This document shows, one piece after another, positions 1 through 7,718 of a stretch of DNA of 39,405 nucleotides. The translations under genes and the position numbers were made by a program. The notes beneath the pieces were generated by a model. That model was not told the origin of the DNA. It made no database searches and was given only the letters and a program-made list of their open reading frames with translations. Every line of letters starts with the position of its first letter. The first letter of the stretch is position 1. This DNA is from Spirochaetaceae bacterium (GTDB lineage Bacteria; Spirochaetota; Spirochaetia; Treponematales; Breznakiellaceae): assembly GCA_031257135.1 (NCBI GenBank), contig JAIRPH010000161.1, positions 1 to 39,405 on the forward strand. The letters are read 5' to 3'.

Positions 1-2
1 AG

Positions 3-125
3 GAACTGCGTATTCAGGGCGTCGAAACCAACCAAGCCCAGCAGTTACGGATCATCCGGGAACCCCGGTTCCGTTCCGGCGCGTTCGGCATCGCCTATTA
101 CGAGGAACTCCCGGAAAAACCGTAA
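3..125 (+). CDS. C-terminal fragment of an unknown protein
   Basis: An open frame enters from the left edge and ends at the TAA at 123-125, giving about 40 residues that end EELPEKP. The tail is rich in Gln, Arg and Glu. I recognise no domain and no membrane segment. It lies 69 bases before the histidine kinase on the same strand. With so little sequence no function can be assigned. That it is coding is inferred from the uninterrupted frame and neighbour-like codon use. Confidence 0.5.
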   Translation, partial: ELRIQGVETNQAQQLRIIREPRFRSGAFGIAYYEELPEKP

Positions 126-181
126 GAAGACGTACGGCGATCTGCCGCGCTCAGGGAATTCCCACTTTTCCTGCGGTCTGA

Positions 182-187
182 TATACT
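182..187 (+). promoter_or_regulatory. -10-like TATACT just upstream of the kinase start
   Basis: TATACT ends 7 nt before the ATG at 195, and no Shine-Dalgarno sequence lies between them. No good -35 hexamer sits 17 nt upstream. The same -10 to ATG geometry recurs elsewhere in the window, so this may be a weak promoter giving a leaderless mRNA. Inference only. Confidence 0.35.
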
Positions 188-194
188 CGGCTTC

Positions 195-1394
195 ATGCGG
201 CAGTTTATTAAACGGGCTTTGCAGAAACTCAATAAAATGACCGGAGAACAGATTCGGGACTTACTGGTTTCTACGGCTATTGAAATCGACCGGCTTGAAA
301 CCGTGCTGGATTCTCTCACCGACGGGATTCTCGTCTGCGATACCGAACACACCCTGATTCTTGCCAATAAATACGCGGAACGTCTGCTCCCGTTGAGCTA
401 TTCCGAGCAGAGCGCGGAACCTATCTGGAGGTCTGTACGGGATGAGGAAATGGCGGACTTCTTTGAAGCTACCCTGCGGAACGGGGATCGGGTAGTAGAA
501 CAGGAATTCAATGTGGAAATCAAGGGGAAAATTCGGCTCCTCAGCGTAAGCGTACTGCCTCTGGTACAGGATCGTCAGGTTTCGGGTTCCTTAATATACC
601 TCGAGGATGTTACCGAAAAACGAAGCAAAGAAGCCCGAATGAGACGGATGGAAAGCCTCGCCAGTTTGACTACCTTAGCCGCGGGAGTAGCCCATGAAAT
701 CAAAAATCCTCTGGGGTCCCTGTCGATTCATATCCAGCTCATCCAGAAAGCGATGACCGCTAATCGGGAATGGTACGCCGAAACCGAAGAATCAGGACGC
801 CATTTCGACCTTATCAACAAGTATATCGGAGTAGTCAATGAAGAAATCGACCGGCTTAACGGGATTGTGGTGGATTTTCTCTTTGCGGTGAGACCCATGG
901 ATATGGATTTAAGGACGGGAAACGTTAACGCTCTGATCGGGGAACTAAGCGAGTTTGTGCGGTTTGAACTGGAAGAAGCCCATGTCCGGTGTACGCTTGC
1001 GCTGGATAAGGAACTGCCGGATATCGACTTTGACGAACGCTACATGAAGCAAGCCCTCCTGAATCTTATCAAGAACGCCGTAGCCGCTATGCCTCGCGGC
1101 GGGACGCTTACCATAAAAACCGAAGCTCAGGAAGCGGAGGTTTTCATCCGGGTCTATGACACGGGCGTCGGGATTTCTGAAGAACATCTTTCTAAAATCT
1201 TTGAGCCGTATTTTACCACTAAAGAAACCGGTTCCGGGCTGGGGCTTACGCTGGTTTTCAAGATAATCCGGGAACATCATGGGGAAATTACCGTCAAATC
1301 CAAAATCGGAGAGGGAAGCTGTTTTAGTATAGCCCTGCCTATCCCTCAAAAAGAACGCCGGCTTATCAAATATATGGAGATATGGGAACTATGA
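195..1394 (+). CDS. Cytoplasmic PAS-domain sensor histidine kinase (NtrB-like)
   Basis: This is a two-component histidine kinase that should autophosphorylate and pass phosphate to the response regulator encoded next. Residues about 33-145 form a PAS-like sensor. A HisKA domain follows, with the phospho-acceptor His at about residue 167 in AHEIKNP. The HATPase domain shows the N box (NLIKNAV), G1 (DTGVGIS), F box (FEPYFTTK) and G2 (GSGLGLTL). There is no signal peptide or transmembrane segment, so the signal is probably cytoplasmic. The gene overlaps the regulator by ATGA at 1391-1394, so the two are translationally coupled. The start at 195 lacks an SD; an internal ATG at 237 is the alternative. 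The signal cannot be read from the sequence. Confidence 0.93.
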   Translation: MRQFIKRALQKLNKMTGEQIRDLLVSTAIEIDRLETVLDSLTDGILVCDTEHTLILANKYAERLLPLSYSEQSAEPIWRSVRDEEMADFFEATLRNGDRVVEQEFNVEIKGKIRLLSVSVLPLVQDRQVSGSLIYLEDVTEKRSKEARMRRMESLASLTTLAAGVAHEIKNPLGSLSIHIQLIQKAMTANREWYAETEESGRHFDLINKYIGVVNEEIDRLNGIVVDFLFAVRPMDMDLRTGNVNALIGELSEFVRFELEEAHVRCTLALDKELPDIDFDERYMKQALLNLIKNAVAAMPRGGTLTIKTEAQEAEVFIRVYDTGVGISEEHLSKIFEPYFTTKETGSGLGLTLVFKIIREHHGEITVKSKIGEGSCFSIALPIPQKERRLIKYMEIWEL

Positions 1395-2755
1395 AATTCA
1401 AAATCCTAATCGCGGACGATGAAAAAAATATCCGGGAAGGGTTAGCCGCGGCGCTTGAAATGGACGGACATGAGGTAGTTACCGCGGCTTTCGGCGATGA
1501 GGCTTGGCGCAGGTTCCAGAAAGGAGACATAGACTTGGCGATTACGGACCTCCGTATGGCGGGCTTAACCGGCGAGGAACTGCTCAAACGCATCATCGCC
1601 GAAAGCCCCGGAGTGCCGGTAATCATGCTTACCGGTCACGGCACGGTAGAAACCGCGGTGGCCGCTATGCGGAGCGGCGCGTACGACTTCCTCACGAAGC
1701 CGGTAAATCTTGACCGTCTTTCTTTGCTGGTTAAGCGGGCTTTGCAAAACCGAGAATTGATCCTCAAACACCGGCGTATGGAAGAGGAACTGGAACATCA
1801 GAAACAGTTTGAGACCATCATCGGTACCAGCGCGCCTATGCGGAAGGTTTTCGACATGATCAGCCGAGTAGCGCCTTCTAAGGCTTCAGTGCTGGTTACC
1901 GGCGAGTCAGGAGTCGGGAAGGAACTGGTAGCCGACGCCATTCACGCCTTGTCTCCCCGCAAGGGAAAGCCCTTAGTTAAAGTCCACTGCGCGGCTCTTT
2001 CCGCGGGCATCTTGGAAAGCGAGCTGTTCGGGCATGAGAAGGGCGCGTTCACCGGCGCGGCGGGCAGACGGCGGGGACGGTTCGAGCTTGCCCATGAGGG
2101 AACCCTGTTTCTTGATGAAATCGGGGAAATCGATCAGAATATTCAGATTAAACTCCTCCGAGTGTTGCAGGAAAAAGAATTCGAGCGGGTCGGAGGCGAA
2201 GAAACCATCGAAACTGACGTGCGGATCGTGGCGGCTACAAACAAAGACCTCAAGGCGGAGATTGAAAAGGGCAATTTCCGGGAAGACCTGTACTTCAGGC
2301 TCAATGTAATAAATATTCTGATTCCGCCCTTGCGGGAACGGAAAGACGATTTACCTTTGCTGATTACCTCGTTTCTCAAGGAATTCGCCGGGGAAAACAA
2401 TAAGCCCATCGAAGGCATCGACGAGCGGGCGCGGGCCGCGATTTACGCCTACGATTGGCCCGGCAATGTCCGGGAATTGCGGAACTGCATGGAAAGCGCG
2501 GTGGTTATGGCAAAGGGATTAGTCATCACCGAAGACGATCTGCCCCCTACGGTACGGGCGAAAAGCGACGAAGGATGGATTCGGATTTCTCTGGGTACGA
2601 CCCTTGAGGACGCGGAGAAGGTCATCATCCGGGACACCCTTTCCTTTCTCAAGGGCAATAAAAGCAAAACCGCAGAGGTTCTCGGCATAGGCCGCAAGAC
2701 TTTGCACCGGAAACTTACCGGCGAATCCCAAGAGCAGACCTCCATCGACGATTAA
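1391..2755 (+). CDS. NtrC-family sigma-54-dependent response regulator
   Basis: This DNA-binding activator (454 aa) should open sigma-54 promoters when phosphorylated by the adjacent kinase. The N-terminal receiver domain has the acidic pair D9/D10, phospho-acceptor D53 (ITDLRM) and the conserved Lys in FLTKPVN. The central AAA+ domain has Walker A (GESGVGKE), the sigma-54 contact loop GAFTGA, and Walker B (GTLFLDEIGE). The C-terminus carries a Fis-type helix-turn-helix (KTAEVLGIGRKTLHRKL). An in-frame ATG at 1382 exists, but the ATG at 1391 gives the canonical MKFKILIADD start and overlaps the kinase stop as ATGA, so I prefer it. The targets are unknown; I found no convincing -24/-12 promoter in the window. 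It ends 20 bases from a convergent hemerythrin gene. Confidence 0.94.
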   Translation: MKFKILIADDEKNIREGLAAALEMDGHEVVTAAFGDEAWRRFQKGDIDLAITDLRMAGLTGEELLKRIIAESPGVPVIMLTGHGTVETAVAAMRSGAYDFLTKPVNLDRLSLLVKRALQNRELILKHRRMEEELEHQKQFETIIGTSAPMRKVFDMISRVAPSKASVLVTGESGVGKELVADAIHALSPRKGKPLVKVHCAALSAGILESELFGHEKGAFTGAAGRRRGRFELAHEGTLFLDEIGEIDQNIQIKLLRVLQEKEFERVGGEETIETDVRIVAATNKDLKAEIEKGNFREDLYFRLNVINILIPPLRERKDDLPLLITSFLKEFAGENNKPIEGIDERARAAIYAYDWPGNVRELRNCMESAVVMAKGLVITEDDLPPTVRAKSDEGWIRISLGTTLEDAEKVIIRDTLSFLKGNKSKTAEVLGIGRKTLHRKLTGESQEQTSIDD

Positions 2756-2775
2756 TCCATCTGCGGGAACTAGTC

Positions 2776-3213
2776 TTATACGCTGAGGGTCAGCGCGCCT
2801 TCTTTTTTAAGCCTGAAGATATAATCGGCGTATTTTTTATCGGATACCGCGATATGCGCGAGAATCCAATCCCGCAGGAACCGGACGAACTGATTCGGGA
2901 CAAAGCTCTTGCCGCTTTCAAAGTTTTTGACTTCCTCCAAAACTTTTTTGACAAAAGCCTCATGCTCCTGCTTATGAGCGAGCAATTCAGGATAATTAAC
3001 CCGCTCAAGGATTTGCTCTTCTGCGGAGAAATGCTTTTTTACATACTCGACGGTCTGGCGGATGGTATCCTTAAAAATTGCTCCTGCGGCTTCATCACCT
3101 TCCCGGCACGCTTCATAGAGCGCGTTGGTCAGGTTCAGCAATTCCTTGTGCTGTTCGTCAACCATCAGAATACCTATCGCATACCGGTCTTCCCATGCAA
3201 TAAATGGTTCCAT
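2776..3213 (-). CDS. Bacteriohemerythrin (copy 1)
   Basis: This is a single-domain, 145-residue di-iron protein of the bacteriohemerythrin family, which binds O2 and serves in O2 storage, delivery or sensing. All seven canonical iron ligands are present: H22 (DEQHKE), H61 and E65 (KHFSAEE), H80 and H84 (HKQEH), H120 and D125 (HIAVSD). There is no signal peptide, so it is cytoplasmic. The start is set by AGGA seven bases upstream of the ATG at 3213. It is one of three paralogues within 1.6 kb and lies next to copy 2 on the same strand. Each copy has its own promoter, so they need not be co-transcribed. In a presumably anaerobic host an O2-buffering role is likely but inferred. Confidence 0.93.
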   Translation of the reverse strand: MEPFIAWEDRYAIGILMVDEQHKELLNLTNALYEACREGDEAAGAIFKDTIRQTVEYVKKHFSAEEQILERVNYPELLAHKQEHEAFVKKVLEEVKNFESGKSFVPNQFVRFLRDWILAHIAVSDKKYADYIFRLKKEGALTLSV

Positions 3214-3247
3214 GCTATAATCCTCGCTGTACTAAAATCTCTATAAT

Positions 3248-3276
3248 AGTATAGAATATTAGACGCTTTTGAGCAA
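3248..3276 (-). promoter_or_regulatory. Promoter of hemerythrin copy 1
   Basis: On the minus strand TTGCTC (3271-3276) is separated by exactly 17 bases from TATACT (3248-3253). The start codon follows about 35 bases downstream of the -10 with an SD. The -35 sits in the context GGCTTGCTCAAAA, shared in outline with the other two hemerythrin promoters. Confidence 0.65.
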
Positions 3277-3287
3277 GCCTTTTGAGG

Positions 3288-3713
3288 TTATACGGTTTTT
3301 TTCGTCCGCCGGATGTATTCCTCATATTTTTTATCTGACATGGCGATGTGGGTCAGGACCCAATCCCGCAGGAACCGGACGAACTGATTCGGGACAAAGG
3401 TCTTACCGCTCTGAAAATTTTTGACTTCCTCCAAAACTTTTTTGACAAAAGCCTCATGCTCCTTTTTATGAGGCGCCAATTCGGGAAAGCTGATTCGTTC
3501 CATAATCTGCTCTTCCGTGGAAAAATGAAACTTGACGTACTCTACGGCGCTGTGGATTACATCCTTAAAATGCGTCTTAGCCGCTTCGTCACCTTTGCGG
3601 CAGGCGTTATACAGCGTGTTGGTCAGGTTCAGCAGTTCCTTGTGCTGTTGGTCGATAATCTGAATACCAACCGAATAGCGTTCTTCCCATACAACGAAAG
3701 GTTCTTCAGCCAT
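3288..3713 (-). CDS. Bacteriohemerythrin (copy 2)
   Basis: This is a second O2-binding bacteriohemerythrin of 141 residues. The ligand pattern is the same as in copy 1: DQQHKE, KFHFSTEEQ, PHKKEHE and THIAMSD supply five His, one Glu and one Asp. The frame can be extended to a TTG at 3725, but GGAGG directly precedes the ATG at 3713, so the shorter form is correct. It diverges from copy 1 mainly at surface positions and at the C-terminus, which ends in TKKTV and lacks the GAL tail of copies 1 and 3. It is transcribed divergently from copy 3. The copies look like a local duplication series. Confidence 0.93.
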   Translation of the reverse strand: MAEEPFVVWEERYSVGIQIIDQQHKELLNLTNTLYNACRKGDEAAKTHFKDVIHSAVEYVKFHFSTEEQIMERISFPELAPHKKEHEAFVKKVLEEVKNFQSGKTFVPNQFVRFLRDWVLTHIAMSDKKYEEYIRRTKKTV

Positions 3714-3750
3714 TTGTTCCTCCAAATATCCTGAAAATTTAATCTAATAA

Positions 3751-3779
3751 AGTATGCAATATCAAATCGGTTTTGACAA
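3751..3779 (-). promoter_or_regulatory. Promoter of hemerythrin copy 2
   Basis: On the minus strand TTGTCA (3774-3779), a 17-base spacer, then CATACT (3751-3756). It is followed by an AT-rich leader and the GGAGG that decides the start at 3713. The -35 context GGCTTGTCAAAA matches the other hemerythrin promoters. Confidence 0.65.
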
Positions 3780-3829
3780 GCCCCAATAGTATATCTGAAA
3801 CAGCCGAAGCCTTTTTGCGGAGAGAGGGC

Positions 3830-3858
3830 TTGTCTAAAATCTCCGGTTGCAGTATAAT
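3830..3858 (+). promoter_or_regulatory. Promoter of hemerythrin copy 3 and probably the TerY-type operon
   Basis: TTGTCT (3830-3835), a 17-base spacer, and a perfect TATAAT (3853-3858). An AGAGG Shine-Dalgarno lies 7 bases before the ATG at 3892. No terminator is visible before 7699, so this promoter may drive the hemerythrin, kinase, VWA, phosphatase and zinc-protein genes. Confidence 0.7.
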
Positions 3859-3891
3859 TAAATATCTTTAAGAACGTTAAGAGGTATTTTT

Positions 3892-4335
3892 ATGGCCGAG
3901 GAAGCCTTTATTGTATGGGACGAGCGGTATATTATCGGTATTCCCGTCGTCGATGAACAGCATAAGGCGCTGTTGGATTTAACCAATGAGCTGTATGAAG
4001 CGTGCCGGAAGGGCGACGAAGCCGCGCGGGAGCAGTTCAAAGATACTATCCGCCGGACCGTGGATTATGTGAAGTTTCATTTTTCTAACGAAGAAAAAAT
4101 TCTGGAGCGGGTTAAGTACCCCAAAGCCGGCGAGCAGAAACAACAGCATGAGTGCTTTGTCAGAAAGATTCTGGAAGAAGTACATAATTTTCAGACCGGT
4201 AAAACTTTTGTGCCGAATCAGTTCGTCCGGTTTCTGCGGGACTGGATTTTAGAGCATATCGCCGTATCTGACAGGGAGTACGCCGACTACATCCACCGGC
4301 TTAAAAAAGAAGGCGCCCTTAATCTGGGAGTGTAA
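3892..4335 (+). CDS. Bacteriohemerythrin (copy 3)
   Basis: This is the third O2-binding bacteriohemerythrin (147 residues), with the full ligand set in DEQHKA, KFHFSNEEK, EQKQQHE and EHIAVSD. In the HxxxH segment copies 1 and 2 read AHKQEH and PHKKEH, while here it reads GEQKQQHE. The first of the two histidines therefore appears replaced by Gln (EQKQQH), which could weaken one iron site; this is a real difference worth noting. The C-terminal KKEGALNLGV resembles copy 1. Its stop lies 9 bases before the kinase start, so it is probably the first gene of the TerY-type operon. This links O2 or redox binding to that phospho-module by context only. Confidence 0.9.
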   Translation: MAEEAFIVWDERYIIGIPVVDEQHKALLDLTNELYEACRKGDEAAREQFKDTIRRTVDYVKFHFSNEEKILERVKYPKAGEQKQQHECFVRKILEEVHNFQTGKTFVPNQFVRFLRDWILEHIAVSDREYADYIHRLKKEGALNLGV

Positions 4336-4344
4336 CCAAAAGAA

Positions 4345-5643
4345 ATGCGGGAGTTCGGCAAAGGCTATAAAATAGCGTTAGACCACGGAGGATACGCAGA
4401 GGTTATCCGAAAAATCGGAAGCGGCGGGCAGGGTATTGTTTATGAAGTTACCTTAAACGATAAACGGTATGCGCTCAAATGGTACACCTGTAGGTTTAAA
4501 AACCAAGAAGCCTTTCGGGAAAATCTGCGTTCCAATATTGAAATGGGCGCGCCAGACGATAAATTTTTGTGGCCCAAGTATCTAACCGCCGAGGAAGCGG
4601 GGAGTTTCGGTTATATTATGGATTTGCGCCCCCCGGAATTTTCTGATTTTTCGGATATTTTAAACAATACGGTGAAATTTCCTTCTACGGATATGCTGAT
4701 AAAGTCCGCCTTGAACATTGTGAACGGATTCCGAGAGCTTCACCGCAAAGGCCGGAGTTATCAAGACCTGAACGACGGCAATTTTTTCATCAACGCCGCC
4801 ACCGGGGATGCGCTTATCTGCGATAATGACAACGTCACCCCCGGAGACCAGAAAAACAGCGGCGACGTAGGGGGAAAGCCGGGGTATATGGCGCCTGAAG
4901 TGTTTCGGGGAGACGCTCACCCTAATTCCCTGACCGACTTTCATTCGCTGGCGGTGATTCTGTTTAAGCTGTTCCTCCGGCATGATCCCCTTTGGGGGGC
5001 GGCTCATGAGCGCGCGCCGTGCATCACGGAAGAGCTGGAAATGGAACTCTACGGTACGAATCCGGTATTCATCTTTGATCCCGAGGATGCTTCAAACCGT
5101 CCGGTCAACGGGGTTCATCCGAATCCGATCAACCTCTGGCCCCGGTATCCTGAGTTTTTTCAGAATGCCTTTATCGAATCCTTTGTCAAAGGCATGAAAG
5201 ACCCTAACGCGCGCCTTCCGGCGAATGAATGGCAGAAGATTCTCATCCGCCTCCGGGACGAAGCTATCTCGTGTCCCTTCTGCAAACGGGACTGGCCCAT
5301 TACCAAGCTGAGTCAGAACAGTCCCATAGCCTGTCCCTGCGGGCGGACCTTCAGCGCGCCTCTGCGCCTCCAAACCGGCAAGTACGGGGTTCCGCTGTTT
5401 CCGGGAAAGAAGCTCTACGGATGCCATACCATAGACGGAAGCGACGATTATCATACCGCTACCGGCGAAGTCATTATGAACAAGCATAATCCCGGACTGT
5501 GGGGAATCAAAAACCTCTCGAAAGAGGATTGGGAAATGACAAGCCCCGGGGGAGAACCCAAAAAAATAACTCCCGGATCGGTGGTCCCTATTGGAACCGG
5601 CGTATCTGTGGTTTTCAAGGAACTTACCGGTAAGATACTATAA
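4345..5643 (+). CDS. TerY-module Ser/Thr kinase with C-terminal zinc ribbon
   Basis: This is a eukaryotic-type protein kinase of 432 residues, the kind found with TerY-type VWA proteins and PP2C phosphatases. It shows a glycine loop (GSGGQGIVY, about residue 25), the ATP-binding Lys in ALKWY, a catalytic loop YQDLNDGNFF in place of HRDxxxxN, a metal-binding DNDN in place of DFG, and the P+1 region PGYMAPE. A zinc ribbon with CPFC and CPCG follows at about residue 308. The last 80 residues look FHA-like (NKHNPGLWGIKNLS, then a PGSVVPIGTG turn). No membrane segment is seen. The start has only a weak AAAAGAA behind it and may rely on coupling to the hemerythrin gene. Kinase activity is likely; the substrates are unknown. 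Confidence 0.88.
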   Translation: MREFGKGYKIALDHGGYAEVIRKIGSGGQGIVYEVTLNDKRYALKWYTCRFKNQEAFRENLRSNIEMGAPDDKFLWPKYLTAEEAGSFGYIMDLRPPEFSDFSDILNNTVKFPSTDMLIKSALNIVNGFRELHRKGRSYQDLNDGNFFINAATGDALICDNDNVTPGDQKNSGDVGGKPGYMAPEVFRGDAHPNSLTDFHSLAVILFKLFLRHDPLWGAAHERAPCITEELEMELYGTNPVFIFDPEDASNRPVNGVHPNPINLWPRYPEFFQNAFIESFVKGMKDPNARLPANEWQKILIRLRDEAISCPFCKRDWPITKLSQNSPIACPCGRTFSAPLRLQTGKYGVPLFPGKKLYGCHTIDGSDDYHTATGEVIMNKHNPGLWGIKNLSKEDWEMTSPGGEPKKITPGSVVPIGTGVSVVFKELTGKIL

Positions 5644-5652
5644 GGAAAAAAT

Positions 5653-6384
5653 ATGAGTGATGAGATGTTCGGCGATGTCCAAGGCATCGTGCGCAGACAG
5701 ATGGTATTGTTTCTCTTGATTGATACCTCCGGCAGTATGGAAGGGGAGAAAATCGGCATTGTAAACAATACTATCCGAGAGGTACTGCCTGAGCTTCGGG
5801 ACATCGGCGGCGCGGACGTAGATTTGAAAATAGCCGCTTTAGCGTTCTCTACCGGCTGTAAGTGGCTTCATGCCGAGCCGGTTTCGGCGGACGCCTTTCA
5901 GTGGAACAACATGGAAGCTGACGGCGTAACCGATTTAGGAGCGGCTCTGCGGGAACTGAACTCGAAAATGTCGAAGGATACCTTCTTAAAAGCCCCTTCC
6001 GCGTCGGTGGCTCCGGCGATTTTTCTCTTATCTGACGGACAGCCTACGGACGATTACGACGGCGGACTTGAACTCCTGCGGAAGAACAACTGGTATAAGT
6101 ACGCTATTCGGGTAGCTCTCGCCATAGGGGGCGACGACGCCGACAAAGACGTACTGGCGAAATTTACCGGCAACAAGGAAGCGGTTATTACGGTGCATAC
6201 TCCTGAAGCCTTGCGGCGATGGATACGGTTTATTACCGTAACTTCCACTCAGATAGGGACTAAAAGTCAGCCCCTACAGGACGGTCAGATAGAAACCAAA
6301 CAGAATCAGATGACCGAAGCGATCCAACAGCAGACCGATCCGGATATGATTGATTCAGTATCTACCGACGAGGGTTCATGGTAG
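5653..6384 (+). CDS. terY: TerY-like VWA-domain protein
   Basis: This is a von Willebrand A domain protein of 243 residues, TerY class. The MIDAS metal site is complete: DTSGSM near the N-terminus, the Thr in GVTDLG, and the Asp in LSDGQPTDD. In TerY-type modules such proteins are thought to act as metal-dependent scaffolds for the kinase and phosphatase. The N-terminus lacks a signal peptide, so it is cytoplasmic. The last 45 residues are Gln/Asp-rich and look disordered. The C-terminal metal-binding domain often fused to TerY is absent here and appears to be encoded separately at 7346. AAGGA stands 7 bases upstream of the ATG, and the gap from the kinase gene is 9 bases, so it is in the same operon. 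Confidence 0.88.
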   Translation: MSDEMFGDVQGIVRRQMVLFLLIDTSGSMEGEKIGIVNNTIREVLPELRDIGGADVDLKIAALAFSTGCKWLHAEPVSADAFQWNNMEADGVTDLGAALRELNSKMSKDTFLKAPSASVAPAIFLLSDGQPTDDYDGGLELLRKNNWYKYAIRVALAIGGDDADKDVLAKFTGNKEAVITVHTPEALRRWIRFITVTSTQIGTKSQPLQDGQIETKQNQMTEAIQQQTDPDMIDSVSTDEGSW

Positions 6385-6388
6385 CGCA

Positions 6389-7321
6389 ATGTTTACAGGA
6401 TTCAAAGCGGTTGCCCCGGGTTTCAGTCATAACGAACAGAATTGTCAGGATGCGGCTGACGCGATCCTGCTGAACCGGCGCGACGGCGTCGGCATCGCCT
6501 TAGTAGCGGACGGTCACGGAAGCAGACGGCACTTCAGAAGCGCCCGGGGAGCGGAACTTGCGGTACAGGTCGCGAAGGAAGCTATTACTCGGTTCATCGA
6601 AATAACCGAGGAAAAAAACGCGGTCTTTTGGAACGAAACTATTCGGGCTAATCCGAAAAAAGCCGCTGAAACCCTCAGACAGCTTGAAAGCAATATTATC
6701 TATTGCTGGCGGGAAGCGGTACTGCGCCACAGTAAGACAAGCCCTTTTACCGGCGAAGAACATACGCTGTGTACTGAAAATAATATCAACCTCGAAGATG
6801 AAAACGATCTGGTTGCAATATACGGGTCTACTCTGCTGGGAGCGGTGATTGCTCAGGAATTTTGGTTCGCCATACAGATTGGAGACGGCGCGTGCGTGAT
6901 TATTACCGACCGCGGCAAAGTGGAGATAGGAATCCCTGAAGACAAACGCCTTGAATTCGGGCGGACTACCTCGTTATGCAATACCGACGCGTTGGAAAGT
7001 TTCCGGCACCGCTTCGGCGAGCGCATCGCCGGAATTACGGTTGCAAGCGACGGAGTTACGGATTCATTTCTTCCCAATAAGTACGCCGACTTCACTATGC
7101 AGTTGCTTAGAAACTTCGTCAGGTATCCTGACCTTGCGGAGCGGAATTTGCAGTCATTTTTACCGGAATTATCCCGGCGGGGCAGTAACGACGATGTTTC
7201 TCTGGCGGGTATTTTTGACCTCGCCCAGGGGAAACATATTCTTAACGAACTGCCCGCGGAAACGCCGAACAGCAATCCTGCCGAGTACGGCGAATATTGT
7301 ACCTCGGACGCTGGGAACTAA
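6389..7321 (+). CDS. PP2C-family Ser/Thr phosphatase of the TerY module
   Basis: This is a metal-dependent phosphatase of 310 residues that should reverse the action of the adjacent kinase. PP2C motifs are visible: SHNEQNCQDA near the N-terminus, VADGHGS (metal Asp and Gly), GDGACVII, VASDGVTD, and the final SNDDVSLAG. The frame is open from an ATG at 6350 inside the VWA gene, but the ATG at 6389, 5 bases after the VWA stop, gives the usual family start (MFTGFKAVAPG). Neither has a strong SD, so coupling is likely. The 100-residue insert between VADGHGS and GDGA is long but typical of this subgroup. No membrane segment is seen. Confidence 0.86.
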   Translation: MFTGFKAVAPGFSHNEQNCQDAADAILLNRRDGVGIALVADGHGSRRHFRSARGAELAVQVAKEAITRFIEITEEKNAVFWNETIRANPKKAAETLRQLESNIIYCWREAVLRHSKTSPFTGEEHTLCTENNINLEDENDLVAIYGSTLLGAVIAQEFWFAIQIGDGACVIITDRGKVEIGIPEDKRLEFGRTTSLCNTDALESFRHRFGERIAGITVASDGVTDSFLPNKYADFTMQLLRNFVRYPDLAERNLQSFLPELSRRGSNDDVSLAGIFDLAQGKHILNELPAETPNSNPAEYGEYCTSDAGN

Positions 7322-7345
7322 AAAAAGGAGCGGTTTTCTTTACTT

Positions 7346-7699
7346 ATGGAAGCAAACGTTATTTTATGTAAATGCACAAAACAGCATACCTTCGGGATTC
7401 GAGTGGAAAAACGCAATGACGATTGGTTTAGAACCTGGGCGTTTAAAGTGGATGAAAAACGGATAAAACGGGAAGGTTTCGATAAAGCGGTAATTAGAGG
7501 AAGTATGTCGAACGATCCTGAATATCCGGGCTGTCCCTACTGCGGAGGGCATGGGTTTTTCCAATGCGACTGCGGAAAGATTAACTGTTTCAAAGAGAAC
7601 GAAGACAAAGAAAAATGGGAAGTTATCTGCAACTGGTGCGGCAAACGGCTTACCGTTGTGCGGGCGAGCAGTTTTGAAATGAAAGGCGGCGGTTTGTGA
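7346..7699 (+). CDS. Small zinc-ribbon protein resembling a detached TerY-C domain
   Basis: This 117-residue protein has clustered metal-binding residues: CKCTKQHTF at the N-terminus, then CPYCGGHGFFQCDCGKINC, then CNWCGK. The pattern resembles the TerY-C metal-binding domain that in other genomes is fused to the end of TerY, whereas here it is a separate last gene of the module. Aromatic residues between the Cys pairs (W, F) fit a treble-clef or ribbon fold. It follows the phosphatase by 24 bases. AAGGAG at 7325-7330 is rather far from the ATG. Its role is probably as an adaptor in the kinase/phosphatase complex; this is inference from context. Confidence 0.75.
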   Translation: MEANVILCKCTKQHTFGIRVEKRNDDWFRTWAFKVDEKRIKREGFDKAVIRGSMSNDPEYPGCPYCGGHGFFQCDCGKINCFKENEDKEKWEVICNWCGKRLTVVRASSFEMKGGGL

Positions 7700-7709
7700 A
7701 AAAGCCGCC
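7685..7709 (-). terminator. Possible terminator of the TPR gene (minus strand)
   Basis: GGCGGC (7685-7690) pairs with GCCGCC (7704-7709) across a 13-base loop. Read on the minus strand the hairpin is followed by TTTCATTT, a broken U tract. It lies just past the TPR stop and overlaps the end of the convergent zinc-protein gene. Confidence 0.35.
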
Positions 7710-7718
7710 GGGACTGGT

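Noticed and set aside
6951..7466. Plus-strand frame of 171 codons across the PP2C gene end and zinc-protein start
   Set aside because: It crosses two supported genes and shows no recognisable motif.
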